This document shows positions 7,693-15,858 of a stretch of 27,559 nucleotides of DNA, one piece after another; the stretch's first letter is position 1; each line of letters starts with the position of its first letter. Both the position numbers and the translations under genes were made by a program. Source of the stretch: Puniceicoccales bacterium (GTDB lineage: Bacteria; Verrucomicrobiota; Verrucomicrobiia; Opitutales; JAIRKQ01). The stretch is taken from NCBI GenBank assembly GCA_031266155.1, contig JAISBO010000032.1, positions 1-27,559 of the forward strand, in the 5' to 3' direction. The notes beneath the pieces are model-generated. The model searched no databases. It had not been told where the DNA came from and worked only from the letters and a program-made list of their open reading frames with translations.

Positions 7693-8175
7693 TTACCTAT
7701 CGGAAACAAGGATTGTGTTGGCAATGGAAGCGATGGCTTCGCCGGCTCCAATTGGCCCGAGCCATTCATTGGTTGTCACCTTTAGCCCAATATCTTCCAT
7801 ATTGATTAGCAATATGGAAGCAATGGATTCACGAATTTTATCAAGATATGGGGATAGCTTAGGTTCCTGGGCAATAATAACAACGTCTATGTTGGAAATT
7901 TTATAGCCCATTCTATCTATCATACCTTGGGCATATTTTAGAATTTTTTTGGAATCCAGGCCCTGGGTCCATGTTTCGGTGTCAGGAAATACTTGGCCAA
8001 TGTTGGGCAATCCTAGTGCACCCAAGAGAGCATCGGCTATCGCGTGTATAAGCACATCGGCATCAGAATGTCCAAGCAAGCCCTTATGGAAGTCAATCAT
8101 CACTCCTCCAAGGATCAGTTTACGCCCGGGAACCAATCGATGGATATCATATCCAATGCCAACTTTAATTTTCAC
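7693..8175 (-). CDS. ispF: IspF, 2-C-methyl-D-erythritol 2,4-cyclodiphosphate synthase
   Basis: IspF cyclises CDP-methylerythritol 2-phosphate in the MEP isoprenoid pathway. GIGYDIHRL supplies the metal-binding Asp and His, GLLGHSDADVLIHAIADALLGA the second metal-site His, followed by DIIGQVF-like NIGQVFPDTE, DVVIIAQEPKL, KVTTNEWLG and the C-terminal GAGEAIAS. A GTG at 8175 gives 160 residues, matching the family length of about 155-160. The open frame extends further upstream to 8292, including an ATG at 8205 that would add ten residues, but the added part has no family counterpart. No strong ribosome binding site decides between them. The usual partner ispD is not adjacent. Confidence 0.93.
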   Translation of the reverse strand: MKIKVGIGYDIHRLVPGRKLILGGVMIDFHKGLLGHSDADVLIHAIADALLGALGLPNIGQVFPDTETWTQGLDSKKILKYAQGMIDRMGYKISNIDVVIIAQEPKLSPYLDKIRESIASILLINMEDIGLKVTTNEWLGPIGAGEAIASIANTILVSDR

Positions 8176-8419
8176 CTGAAAACAACATTGGAAGAATTCT
8201 AACATTGGCAAGCCAGCAAAAAAATTCCCCTGCCCAAGTTTTAAATGATGTTCCGGGTGTTTGTAGAGGAAAAAATGTTGCGGCGTGCCCAATCGACATT
8301 TCCCTTCGGATGTTTTGAACTTTTCCCAAAGGCACTGTCTCGTTTTAAATATTTCCGGGTAGCCTCGTAAAAAGACTAATTTTGTTGAACAACATCACCC
8401 AAACTTTGTGTTGTAGTGT

Positions 8420-8779
8420 TCATCTTCTCGACTGATGGGATAGGTCTTCTCCCTTTAAAAACCGAGAAACTTCTCGGCTAACGAGGCTTTTCATTCCATA
8501 GAATGGTTTTTGTCCAAAATTTGAATTTTTAAGATCTTCATATTTTGCCATTTCCACCTTCCAGGCTTTCCGGGAAACCCGTTTACCATTTATGTAATAC
8601 CCCGCAACGTTACCCTTAGCATCGAGTTCATAGCCATAAATCTTTCGATTCTCCTTGGAAAAGAAACTAAATTTCGGACCAGAAATAAGAAGTCGTCCAG
8701 CTGGCAATGTGATTCCACCTCCATTATCCTCATATTTAAAAAAAGTAAGACCTATTTCGCCTTTTGACCAAATTTTCAT
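8420..8779 (-). CDS. Unknown protein, shorter member of a tandem paralogue pair
   Basis: I do not recognise this 119-residue protein. It shares more than half its residues with the 209-residue protein encoded just upstream. The shared pattern is GEI-LTF-KY, LPAG-LL-SGPK-SF, GNV-GYY-N-K-VS, WK, EDL-NSNFGQ, GM--LV-RE-SRFLK. It is basic, has no signal peptide or membrane segment, and ends soon after SRFLKGEDLS. The aromatic and Gly-rich, strand-like first half suggests a small beta-rich fold (inference). Its promoter region is duplicated with the gene. A short AGGG lies too close to the ATG to be an ideal ribosome binding site. Confidence 0.7.
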   Translation of the reverse strand: MKIWSKGEIGLTFFKYEDNGGGITLPAGRLLISGPKFSFFSKENRKIYGYELDAKGNVAGYYINGKRVSRKAWKVEMAKYEDLKNSNFGQKPFYGMKSLVSREVSRFLKGEDLSHQSRR

Positions 8780-8795
8780 TTCCCTGATAGGGCAC

Positions 8796-8823
8796 TATGT
8801 ATTGTTGCATTTTTTAAAGTCAA
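8796..8823 (-). promoter_or_regulatory. Promoter of the 119-residue paralogue
   Basis: On the minus strand TTGACT (8823-8818) is followed after exactly 16 bases by TACATA (8801-8796). The same arrangement with the same -35 and spacing precedes the other paralogue, and flanking bases are also alike, which supports conservation of a real promoter. Confidence 0.55.
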
Positions 8824-8978
8824 GAATGTTCTAAATTTTACTTTGCCGTCCCCGATTTACATTTGTTTTGGTTAAACAGTCCAAAAATATTAATGATTAA
8901 ATTTCCGCGGGGACGACATGTCAAGGCCATTTGGTTGGGGACTCTATTTCCATTCTCCGTTGTTCTCTTCCCTTGATT

Positions 8979-9608
8979 TCATATGACCAGAAACACATGG
9001 CCACACCACCTGGCCTGCCTCCTCTTTCGTGTTGTAGTGGGTGCTTTTTCGGCTCTTTTTTTAATTGGCGGGAGCGAAATTTTTTTAACCTCTGATGTTG
9101 CAGGACTCGTCTTTTCGGCCACCTCCTCGATTAGCGGGAGTGAAAGTTCTTTTACCTCTAGCGTTGTAAGGCCCATCTTTTCGATTACCTCTTCGATTGA
9201 CGGAAATGAAGGTTTTTCAACCTCTGGTGTTGCAGGGCTCACCCTTTCGGCCACTTTTTCGGCTGGCAGATCCGAAGGTCCTTCTTTCTTTAAAAACCGA
9301 GAAGCTTCTCGAGCAACGAGATTTTCCATCCCACAGAGGGGTCTTTGCCCAAAATTTGAATTTCTAAGATCTTCATTTTTTCCTATTTTTATTTTCCAGG
9401 TTTCCCAGGAAACCAGTTTATCATTTAGGTAATACCCTATAACGTTACCCTGATCATTGGTTTCATATGCATAGACCGTTCGTCCATTCTCGGGAAGAAA
9501 ACTAATTTTCGGTCCAGAAGCAAGAAGTTGTCCAGCTGGCAATTTGACATACCGGCCCGCATATTTTCCAAAGGTAAGATTTATTTCTCCTCCTGCATAA
9601 AACGACAT
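8979..9608 (-). CDS. Unknown protein, longer paralogue with a 22-residue repeat tail
   Basis: The first 110 or so residues match the neighbouring 119-residue protein along their length (GGEINLTFGKY, LPAGQLLASGPKISFLPENGR, NSNFGQRPLCGM, ASRFLKKE). The C-terminal part, about residues 117-190, is an acidic-basic tail of three and a fraction 22-residue repeats of the type EKxSPATxEVKKxSLPxIEEVA, ending in a basic KKRAEK...TTRKRRQ stretch. It has no signal peptide or membrane helix. Start ATG 9608 is supported by AAGGA seven bases upstream. The family is unrecognised; the tail could be a flexible linker, coiled or binding region, and the basic end could bind nucleic acid or membrane (inference). 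Confidence 0.72.
   Translation of the reverse strand: MSFYAGGEINLTFGKYAGRYVKLPAGQLLASGPKISFLPENGRTVYAYETNDQGNVIGYYLNDKLVSWETWKIKIGKNEDLRNSNFGQRPLCGMENLVAREASRFLKKEGPSDLPAEKVAERVSPATPEVEKPSFPSIEEVIEKMGLTTLEVKELSLPLIEEVAEKTSPATSEVKKISLPPIKKRAEKAPTTTRKRRQARWCGHVFLVI
9068..9290. repeat. 66-bp in-frame tandem repeat, about 3.4 copies
   Basis: Equivalent bases recur at exact 66-base steps (for example the tGAA block at 9141, 9207 and 9273). The unit encodes 22 residues of the longer paralogue's tail on the minus strand. Copies differ by substitutions but not by length, so the array is old enough to have diverged while its frame is kept. Confidence 0.85.
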
Positions 9609-9640
9609 AATTTATCCTTCATTTTGGTTGATAGGATATC

Positions 9641-9668
9641 TGCATATTGCTGTGCTTTTTTGAGTCAA
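9641..9668 (-). promoter_or_regulatory. Promoter of the 209-residue paralogue
   Basis: TTGACT (9668-9663, minus strand) and TATGCA (9646-9641) are 16 bases apart, the same layout as upstream of the shorter paralogue. The preceding sequence is also recognisably duplicated. Confidence 0.55.
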
Positions 9669-9829
9669 GTATGTTTTAAATTTCATTTTGTCGCCTGCAA
9701 TTTACATTCGTTTCAGATCGACAAACCCAAGGCGTCAACTTATAAACACTAACTCCCGTAGATATCGGTATATTCTGTAAATTTGTATTGAGAAAATTAT
9801 CGATGGGAATAAACTTTCTCTAAAACCAG

Positions 9830-11410
9830 GTGAATAACAATAGGATAAATATCACTCTCAATGGCAAAAGAGTTAAAGCTCAGGAGGGAGAAAGGTTGGT
9901 TGAAATAATCCAACGGCATGATGTTCCCTTGTCAGCCCCATGCTATCATAGGTCATTGACGGAAACGGGTCACTGCGGACTATGCTTGGTTGGTGCCAGA
10001 AGGAAGGTAACCGATAATTTTTCGGTGGTGTTTGCGTGCACTGCGACTGCCAAGGATGACATGGAGATTGACACCGAATATGAAGAGGCCGTAGACAAAC
10101 GCAATGAGTTATTTAGATTGCACCTCTTACAACATCCCCTCGATTGCTCAAAATGCGACAAGGTGGGGTACTGCTTTTTACACAAGTTTGCTTCCCAAAC
10201 AAAATTTTCAGGATTTTCTCGCATAGCAAAAGGGCAACTGCAAAATATTAAATACAAAGAATTCGGACAGCATATTCTTTTCGATGCTACAAAATGCATA
10301 GGTTGCCAAAGGTGCATCAGATTTTGCCGAGATGTTCTCGATGAGGAATTGCTAGGTTTCATACGAAATGAAAATGGCTATGAGGAAGTAGATTTGTACC
10401 CCGGGAAGAGGTTGGACAATAACTATTCTTTGAACCTTGTTGACCTATGCCCCGCGGGAGCATTTATAAACGGGAATTGCCTCTATCAGCCGGCAGAATG
10501 GCGCCTAGTAAGCACTCCTAGTATTTCTACGGAAAGCAGTGTGGGGATAAACACCTATGTGCTCCATAGGGAAAATAAAATTTTTAGGATAAAACCACGC
10601 GAAAATAAATACGTAAACGATGCTTGGATGTCGAATTCAGCAAGGAACGAGCACAGATATTTTGAAAATAGAAAAAGGCTGACCAAAATAATACAACATG
10701 GGCGGCAGGTACGTTTAGAAACAGCTCTTCTGCCAATAGTAGAATCTTTTCAGACAAATGAATTAGCCGTTGTTTGTTCAGGGAACATGTCCCTGGAGGA
10801 TCAATTTGTTTTGTGGAGGCTATTGGATTCCGTCGTACATGACACATTCTTTCTACGCAAAAAAAGGACTCCCGACGGCTTTTTGATATCCGATGATGCT
10901 ACGCCAAATGTCAACGGAGCCATTTTGAATAAAATTATCACCCCACAAAATATCGTCGATGACTTGCAAGGACTAAAACAAAAGATACAGGCCGGGCAAT
11001 GTAAAAGAATCTTGTCAATCAATGAAGAAATTTTTTCCTACGGCATACCCTACGTATTACCAGATGGGCTGGAAATATTCTATATAGGAACTGAAAACAA
11101 TAAAACAGCAAAACGAGCAACTGTTACCATCCCAGTCGCAACGGTTTTCGAAAATACCGGAACTTTTATCAATAGGGACTGGAGATTACAAAAGTTTTAT
11201 AAAGCTGTTAACCCCCCAAATGATAATATTTTTCCGATGTGGTACATATTTTCACTGCTATTGAATACCTACCTATCGGCTTCGGAAAAAGAACTATTAT
11301 GGCTAGATGATGTTTGGACGAATATGACGCGTGAAGTAGATTTATTGGCAGATGTAGACTTTTTCCATGTAAATTCTAACGGAATTTTGTTAAAAAATCA
11401 TCAAAAATGA
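9830..11410 (+). CDS. nuoG: NADH-quinone oxidoreductase subunit G (NuoG-like), short form
   Basis: NuoG carries the iron-sulfur chain of the complex I peripheral arm. The 526-residue product starts at GTG 9830; an upstream in-frame stop leaves no earlier start, and no clear ribosome binding site is seen. Ligands visible: C38, C49, C52, C70 for a [2Fe-2S] cluster; H102, C106, C109, C115 for the His-ligated [4Fe-4S]; C156, C159, C162 and C207 for another [4Fe-4S]. The molybdopterin-like C-terminal domain is much shorter than in E. coli (about 900 residues). The N7 Cys motif is replaced by STPSISTESSVGIN, as in mitochondrial subunits. No other nuo gene lies in the window, so it is separated from nuoF/nuoH. 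A hydrogenase-type diaphorase subunit is a less likely alternative. Confidence 0.85.
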   Translation: MNNNRINITLNGKRVKAQEGERLVEIIQRHDVPLSAPCYHRSLTETGHCGLCLVGARRKVTDNFSVVFACTATAKDDMEIDTEYEEAVDKRNELFRLHLLQHPLDCSKCDKVGYCFLHKFASQTKFSGFSRIAKGQLQNIKYKEFGQHILFDATKCIGCQRCIRFCRDVLDEELLGFIRNENGYEEVDLYPGKRLDNNYSLNLVDLCPAGAFINGNCLYQPAEWRLVSTPSISTESSVGINTYVLHRENKIFRIKPRENKYVNDAWMSNSARNEHRYFENRKRLTKIIQHGRQVRLETALLPIVESFQTNELAVVCSGNMSLEDQFVLWRLLDSVVHDTFFLRKKRTPDGFLISDDATPNVNGAILNKIITPQNIVDDLQGLKQKIQAGQCKRILSINEEIFSYGIPYVLPDGLEIFYIGTENNKTAKRATVTIPVATVFENTGTFINRDWRLQKFYKAVNPPNDNIFPMWYIFSLLLNTYLSASEKELLWLDDVWTNMTREVDLLADVDFFHVNSNGILLKNHQK

Positions 11411-11490
11411 TTTTTTTGATTGCAAAAAGCCTCATATTATATACATATATTTAACACAACCGTTAGGAAGTGCGGTTTAGTTAGGGGAGG

Positions 11491-11528
11491 ACCGGCTGAG
11501 ATATTTTTTCAGCCGGTTGCTTTATTTT
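11491..11528 (+). terminator. Rho-independent terminator after nuoG
   Basis: ACCGGCTGA (11491-11499) pairs perfectly with TCAGCCGGT (11509-11517) around a nine-base loop, followed by TGCTTTATTTT. This is a classic intrinsic terminator about 80 bases after the nuoG stop. Confidence 0.85.
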
Positions 11529-11550
11529 AATGTCGATCCATGGCAATAGA

Positions 11551-11582
11551 GAAAAAAAAGAACTTTCCAGGATGAAGGAAAG
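11551..11582 (-). terminator. Intrinsic terminator after the glucosaminidase gene
   Basis: On the minus strand CTTTCC (11582-11577) and GGAAAG (11568-11563) form a six-pair stem with an eight-base loop, followed by TTCTTTTTTTTC. It lies about 80 bases beyond the minus-strand stop at 11665 and faces the nuoG terminator. Confidence 0.65.
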
Positions 11583-11664
11583 AACATTTATTTTCACATA
11601 AAGGAAAATGGCGAAATCTGCCGAGTGAAATTTTAAGGACTTTTCTGATGAAAAAGTAGATATG

Positions 11665-12237
11665 CTACATACTTAGTAACATGTCAATTTTCTTCTCTAT
11701 GCTTTTGCCATACTCTAGGCCTGCCCATTTGCTGTTCAAATCGCGAACAAATTTTACGCTTCCTTTTTTTACAATATCAAACCGCGGATCAACGCATGGA
11801 TTTTTCAGTGGTTTTTTAGATCCGTAAGCTTTTAAATGTTGTACGTGGGCACGAACTCCCTCTTTTATTGTAAAAAAGCAAGCCCAGTACATATCGTATA
11901 CCATGGTCCCCAAACTATTGAAGTTGTTTTGCTTGATATCAATATTCCCATCGAACTTTAAAAAATTGGTCTCATGGCACATTTGCGCAAATGCCGCATC
12001 ACTATTCACTCCTTCGTAGGCAGACTCCCATAGATAGCACTCTACGAGGTATTTTAATCGGAGAGAATCGATCTGTGTGTTATACTGCCGTATGTACCTA
12101 AACATCATTTGCTCGGTGGCTTTGCCTTTGCCCATGATACCGTACATTTCTTCTCCCGGAATATCTCCCAAGCCCCATTGGACATAGGCCAATATAGCAA
12201 CTGCAAAAAGAATAAACAATATCCAAAGCTTTTTCAT
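11665..12237 (-). CDS. Membrane-anchored glucosaminidase-family peptidoglycan hydrolase
   Basis: This 190-residue protein has an N-terminal membrane segment (about residues 4-20, LWILFILFAVAILAYV) followed by a glucosaminidase domain of the GH73/LytG/Bax type, which cleaves the glycan strand of peptidoglycan. The likely catalytic Glu is E89 in AQMCHETNF. NFNSLGTMV, EGVRAHVQHLKAYGS and DPRFDIVKKGSVKFVRDLNSKWA are typical of the family. The segment may be an uncleaved anchor, placing the domain in the periplasm. It lies 53 bases after mreB on the same strand, so a role in wall growth together with the rod system is likely. There is no LysM or SH3 wall-binding domain. Confidence 0.8.
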   Translation of the reverse strand: MKKLWILFILFAVAILAYVQWGLGDIPGEEMYGIMGKGKATEQMMFRYIRQYNTQIDSLRLKYLVECYLWESAYEGVNSDAAFAQMCHETNFLKFDGNIDIKQNNFNSLGTMVYDMYWACFFTIKEGVRAHVQHLKAYGSKKPLKNPCVDPRFDIVKKGSVKFVRDLNSKWAGLEYGKSIEKKIDMLLSM

Positions 12238-12290
12238 CGGAAAAATAACCTAACCTTTACAAACTCTTAAAGGACCCGTAATCAACAACG

Positions 12291-13340
12291 CTATTCATTG
12301 TCAAACCAAATTGATAGGTCCTGCAAAACTGTTCCCGTGCCATTGGCAACCGCACTGAGGGGATCGTTGGAAACGATAACTGGAAGTCCTGTCTCTTCGG
12401 ACATCAAAATGTCCAAATTTTTTAACATTGCTCCTCCACCCGCAAGCACTATGCCACGATCGACCAGATCCGATGATAGTTCGGGGGGACATTGTTCCAA
12501 AACGCCCTTGGTTGCATTTACAATGGTTACAACCGCATCCTTTAGTGCCATTCTAATTTCACTGGAATTAATGGTAATGGTTTTCGGAAGCCCCACAACC
12601 GCATCTCGACCTTTTACTGACATTGAAAGTTCTGCTTCCAATGGGGAAGCTGAACCGATCTTCATCTTCAATTCTTCTGCGGTACGCTCACCAATTATTA
12701 GGTTGTATTCACGTTTGACATAGTCGATTATGTTGCGATCCATTTCGTCGCCCCCAATGCGAATACTACGTGCCAAAACTATCCCATTTAGGGACAAAAC
12801 AGCAATTTCCGTCGTTCCTCCACCAATGTCTACTATCATGTTGGCGGCCGGTTCATCGATGGGCAAACCAACCCCTATCGCCGCCGCCATTGGTTCTTGA
12901 ATTAATAATACATCGCGGGCACCCGCATGGATAGCTGCTTCTTTTACGGCCCGTTTTTCTACCTCTGTTATACCGGATGGGACGGCAATGATGACCCGAG
13001 GAGGAACCAACCGCACCGAACCGGATACTTTGCTGATAAAATATCGTAGCATCGCTTCTGTTACCTCGAAATCGGCAATAACACCGTCTTTCATGGGGCG
13101 TAATGTTATTATGCTTCCCGGTGTACGCCCTAACATTTTTCGAGCTTCTAACCCAACGGCACGTACACGCCGCGAAGTTGCATAAATTGCGACGACGCTA
13201 GGCTCCCGTAACACAATTCCCCTGTCTCGAACAAAAACTAAGGTATTTGCCGTGCCAAGATCAATCCCAATATCATGGGCCCAAAGCCCAAAGAAATTGG
13301 TAAAAAAGTTTGCTATTTTACTCCTAAAATTAAACGCCAT
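12291..13340 (-). CDS. mreB: MreB, rod-shape actin homologue
   Basis: MreB is the bacterial actin that guides lateral peptidoglycan synthesis at the inner membrane. The 349-residue product has the expected length. It shows a short amphipathic N-terminus (SKIANFFTNFFG), the phosphate-1 loop GIDLGTANTLV, VVAIPSGIT-like IIAVPSGITEVEKRAV, EPMAAAIG, the phosphate-2 loop VDIGGGTTEIAV, and the adenosine motif LAGGGAML. The usual mreC and mreD do not follow; the gene is instead followed by a glucosaminidase. A RodZ-like gene lies about 5.5 kb away. Confidence 0.97.
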   Translation of the reverse strand: MAFNFRSKIANFFTNFFGLWAHDIGIDLGTANTLVFVRDRGIVLREPSVVAIYATSRRVRAVGLEARKMLGRTPGSIITLRPMKDGVIADFEVTEAMLRYFISKVSGSVRLVPPRVIIAVPSGITEVEKRAVKEAAIHAGARDVLLIQEPMAAAIGVGLPIDEPAANMIVDIGGGTTEIAVLSLNGIVLARSIRIGGDEMDRNIIDYVKREYNLIIGERTAEELKMKIGSASPLEAELSMSVKGRDAVVGLPKTITINSSEIRMALKDAVVTIVNATKGVLEQCPPELSSDLVDRGIVLAGGGAMLKNLDILMSEETGLPVIVSNDPLSAVANGTGTVLQDLSIWFDNE

Positions 13341-13410
13341 CTACTATCTTAGAATAAAAAAATAAATCAACATTGACTTGCAAGAAAAATATACCATTTA
13401 ACGGAACGTC

Positions 13411-13437
13411 TTAGGGAGCACATATTTCGGTCCCTAA
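13411..13437 (-). terminator. Hairpin at the end of the hexapeptide-protein gene
   Basis: TTAGGGA (13437-13431, minus strand) overlaps the stop codon and pairs with TCCCTAA (13417-13411) around a 13-base loop. No T-run follows, so termination is uncertain. It lies between the grpE-dnaJ unit and mreB. Confidence 0.35.
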
Positions 13438-14054
13438 AACTTTTTCACCTGCCCATTGATTACCATTGAGTTTTTGGGCAAAATGGTTCCTGGATTAATC
13501 ACCGAATTGCAGGAAATTTCGGAGTGATCGCCGATAATTGCCCCAATTTTTTTCATACCCGTTTCAACTCGCTCTCCTTCGTAATGTGTGATAATATTCT
13601 TCTTGTCTAGCCTCAAATTTGCCAAAATTACACCGGCTCCAAGGTGCACAAAATTTCCCAGAACAGAGTCTCCCACGTAATTAAAATGCGGCACCTGTGT
13701 ATTATGTAAAAGTATGGAATTTTTTAATTCACAGGAATTTCCAATTAGACAATTCTTACCGATAATTACGTTTTCCCTCACATAGGCAAATGGGCGAATG
13801 CTAGCCCCTTCATCGATGTAAGCCGGACCTTCTATGACACAAACCGGTGGTAGTTGCACCGATTCGTGTATGAAAACATCCTTCCCAATGTGACACCCTG
13901 GAGGGATATTTTGTTTCGTCTTTTTGGACACACTGACCATGTCTAAAATGGCAAAATTTATCTTTTTGAGCCAAAGGACGGGATCCTCGTCCCACCCAAA
14001 ATGTTCGATAAATTTTCCCGATTCGTCTATTTCAAAAAACTCCCGCGCTATCAT
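13434..14054 (-). CDS. Left-handed beta-helix (hexapeptide) protein, GlmU C-domain-like
   Basis: This 206-residue protein is built mainly of hexapeptide repeats (GCHIGKDVFIHESVQLPP, IGKNCLIGNSCELKNS, VLGNFVHLGAGVIL, IIGDHSEISCNSVI). The block NYVGDSVLGNFVHLGAGVILANLRLD resembles the acetyltransferase half of GlmU and sugar-nucleotide pyrophosphorylase C-domains. The N-terminal nucleotidyltransferase domain is absent, replaced by about 50 residues. Its ATG overlaps the dnaJ stop (ATGA, 14054-14051), so translation is probably coupled. Function, whether acyltransferase or a sugar-nucleotide-binding partner, cannot be assigned from sequence alone. Confidence 0.75.
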   Translation of the reverse strand: MIAREFFEIDESGKFIEHFGWDEDPVLWLKKINFAILDMVSVSKKTKQNIPPGCHIGKDVFIHESVQLPPVCVIEGPAYIDEGASIRPFAYVRENVIIGKNCLIGNSCELKNSILLHNTQVPHFNYVGDSVLGNFVHLGAGVILANLRLDKKNIITHYEGERVETGMKKIGAIIGDHSEISCNSVINPGTILPKNSMVINGQVKKF

Positions 14055-15184
14055 AGTGATTCAAACCTCTCTTTAAACCTTTGAAAAAATCCACCGCTTT
14101 TTATGTTACATAACTTTTCGAATTCTTGCAATTTTTCCTTCTGTTCCCGGGATAATTTTGTCGGGACATCGATGGCAATCTTTACGTATTGATTGCCTCG
14201 ATTCCCCGGCCGATTTAGATCCGGCATTCCATGTCCCTTAACGCGAAACATCGTTTCCGATTGCGTTCCGGCTGGAATTTTAAGATTTGCCTGGCCATCG
14301 ATGGTTTCGACTTCTATTTCTCCACCGAGAGCTGCCGTAGTAAATGGGATTTTCTGGGCACAGTATAGGTCATTTTCATGGCGTTCGAAACGCTTATTTT
14401 CCATGATATAGATTGCTACGTATAGATCTCCATTGGGCCCGCCGTTCGCTCCAGCTTCCCCCATACCCTTCATCCGCAAGCTGGCTCCGTCAAATATTCC
14501 TGCGGGGATTTTTACCTTCGTTGTGCACGATTCCATCACTCGGCCAGTACCTCTACAATCGTGGCATGGGGTTTCAATCTTTGTCCCGACACCATGGCAA
14601 TCGGGGCAAGTTTGTTGCATGCTGAAAAAGCCCTGGCGCATGGAAAGTATTCCCGTGCCTCCACAGGTCTTGCAGGTGACTCTTTTCGATCCTGGGGCAG
14701 CCCCACTGCCATTACATTTGGCACATGTCGCATGCTTGCTGTATTTTATGGTTTTTTCTGTGCCATGGAAGGCCTCCTCAAGCGTTATTTTCAAATTATA
14801 GCGCAAATCGCTCCCCGGCTGTCTTCTTGATTCACCGGAAGAACCATGGCGACCAAATCCAAACAAATCATCGAAGCCACTTCCACCAAACACATCGCGA
14901 AATACATCGAAGGGATCATGTCCTCCCGATCCCCACCCACCGGCCTGTGCTCCTCCGTGTTCAAAAGCACCGTGCCCATATCTATCGTAGGCGGAACGTT
15001 TGTCACCATCTCCCAGAATTTCATACGCTTCGGCAACCTCTTTAAACTTTTCCTCGGCAACCTTATCCCCTGGATTCTTATCCGGGTGATATTTTACTGC
15101 CATCCTGCGATAGGCTTTCTTAATATCTTCCCCGGAAGCGCTCTTGGATATTCCAAGGACATCGTAATAGTCAGCTTTTCCCAT
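14051..15184 (-). CDS. dnaJ: DnaJ (Hsp40) co-chaperone
   Basis: DnaJ delivers substrates to DnaK and stimulates its ATPase. The 377-residue protein is a full-length type I Hsp40. It has a J domain with HPD at 33-35, a Gly/Phe region (about 75-120), four zinc-binding CxxCxGxG repeats (CAKCNGSG, CKTCGGTG, CPDCHGVG, CHDCRGTG) and the C-terminal substrate-binding domains. It begins two bases after the grpE stop and overlaps the next gene by four bases, so grpE-dnaJ-hexapeptide protein form one operon. dnaK is not in the window. Confidence 0.97.
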   Translation of the reverse strand: MGKADYYDVLGISKSASGEDIKKAYRRMAVKYHPDKNPGDKVAEEKFKEVAEAYEILGDGDKRSAYDRYGHGAFEHGGAQAGGWGSGGHDPFDVFRDVFGGSGFDDLFGFGRHGSSGESRRQPGSDLRYNLKITLEEAFHGTEKTIKYSKHATCAKCNGSGAAPGSKRVTCKTCGGTGILSMRQGFFSMQQTCPDCHGVGTKIETPCHDCRGTGRVMESCTTKVKIPAGIFDGASLRMKGMGEAGANGGPNGDLYVAIYIMENKRFERHENDLYCAQKIPFTTAALGGEIEVETIDGQANLKIPAGTQSETMFRVKGHGMPDLNRPGNRGNQYVKIAIDVPTKLSREQKEKLQEFEKLCNIKSGGFFQRFKERFESL

Positions 15185-15186
15185 TT

Positions 15187-15804
15187 TTACTCTGATTCTT
15201 TATTCTGCTCTTCATGATATGAAACCGTTACTACAGCCGGACGCAGTAATTTATCATTGAGTTTATAACCCTTTCTGTCAACGGAAATAACGGTATCACT
15301 TTCTTTCGCATTGTCCACCATCCGCCGTACGCATTCATGGAAATGCATATCAAATTTTTCATTCAATGGGAAAATCTCCTGGACACCGTTGGCAGCTAGT
15401 AAGCTTTTAAAGCTCGCAAAAATCATTTTAAACCCATCGACGATTTTATCACTTCCATGCTGGTCAGCGGCAGCCAGCCCAAGCTCGAAGTTGTCCAAAA
15501 TGGGCAATAAACTTTCTAAGATGCCTGCAACGGCATTGTTCCGTACCTCGGAAAAGTCCTTCTGGGTTCGTTTTTTATAATTTTCAAAATCAGCCAATGC
15601 CCGCAACATGGAATCTTTGTAATCGTCCGCTTCCTTCTGCTTGTCCGCCAGTTGATTTTTTAAATCTTGCACGGCCTCATCCAATTCTTTGCCTGAAATC
15701 CCATCGCTTGCCTTTTGTTTTTCAACATATTGGACACCGTTTTCTTTCCCAGGATGATCATTTGGCTGTTCATGTCCCCTTTCCGACGAAGATTTTTTTG
15801 CCAT
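15187..15804 (-). CDS. grpE: GrpE nucleotide exchange factor
   Basis: GrpE releases ADP from DnaK. The 205-residue product has a charged, low-complexity N-terminus (about 1-35), a long coiled-coil (KELDEAVQDLKNQLADKQKEAD onward) with ALADFENYKKRTQKD, and the C-terminal beta domain ending VDRKGYKLNDKLLRPAVVTVS. FEKF-type EKFDMHFHECV is the usual NPxxHEAV-like region. It is the first gene of an operon with dnaJ. No strong ribosome binding site precedes ATG 15804. A 15-base palindrome lies about 40 bases upstream. Confidence 0.95.
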   Translation of the reverse strand: MAKKSSSERGHEQPNDHPGKENGVQYVEKQKASDGISGKELDEAVQDLKNQLADKQKEADDYKDSMLRALADFENYKKRTQKDFSEVRNNAVAGILESLLPILDNFELGLAAADQHGSDKIVDGFKMIFASFKSLLAANGVQEIFPLNEKFDMHFHECVRRMVDNAKESDTVISVDRKGYKLNDKLLRPAVVTVSYHEEQNKESE

Positions 15805-15843
15805 GGAAACATCATAAGCAAAAATTATGCCATATCAATAACA

Positions 15844-15858
15844 ACCGTTTAAAACGGT
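15844..15858. promoter_or_regulatory. Palindrome upstream of grpE, candidate operator
   Basis: ACCGTTT-A-AAACGGT is an exact inverted repeat with seven-base arms. On the minus strand a CATAAT about 17 bases further toward grpE could be a -10, placing the palindrome over the -35 region. It is not the CIRCE element (TTAGCACTC/GAGTGCTAA) bound by HrcA. The binding protein, if any, is unknown. Confidence 0.45.

Noticed and set aside
8983..9432. 149-codon plus-strand frame opposite the 209-residue paralogue
   Set aside because: It is the antisense shadow of the repeat-containing gene, whose frame is supported by paralogy and a promoter.
12298..12723. 141-codon plus-strand frame inside mreB
   Set aside because: Antisense shadow of mreB, a strongly conserved gene.
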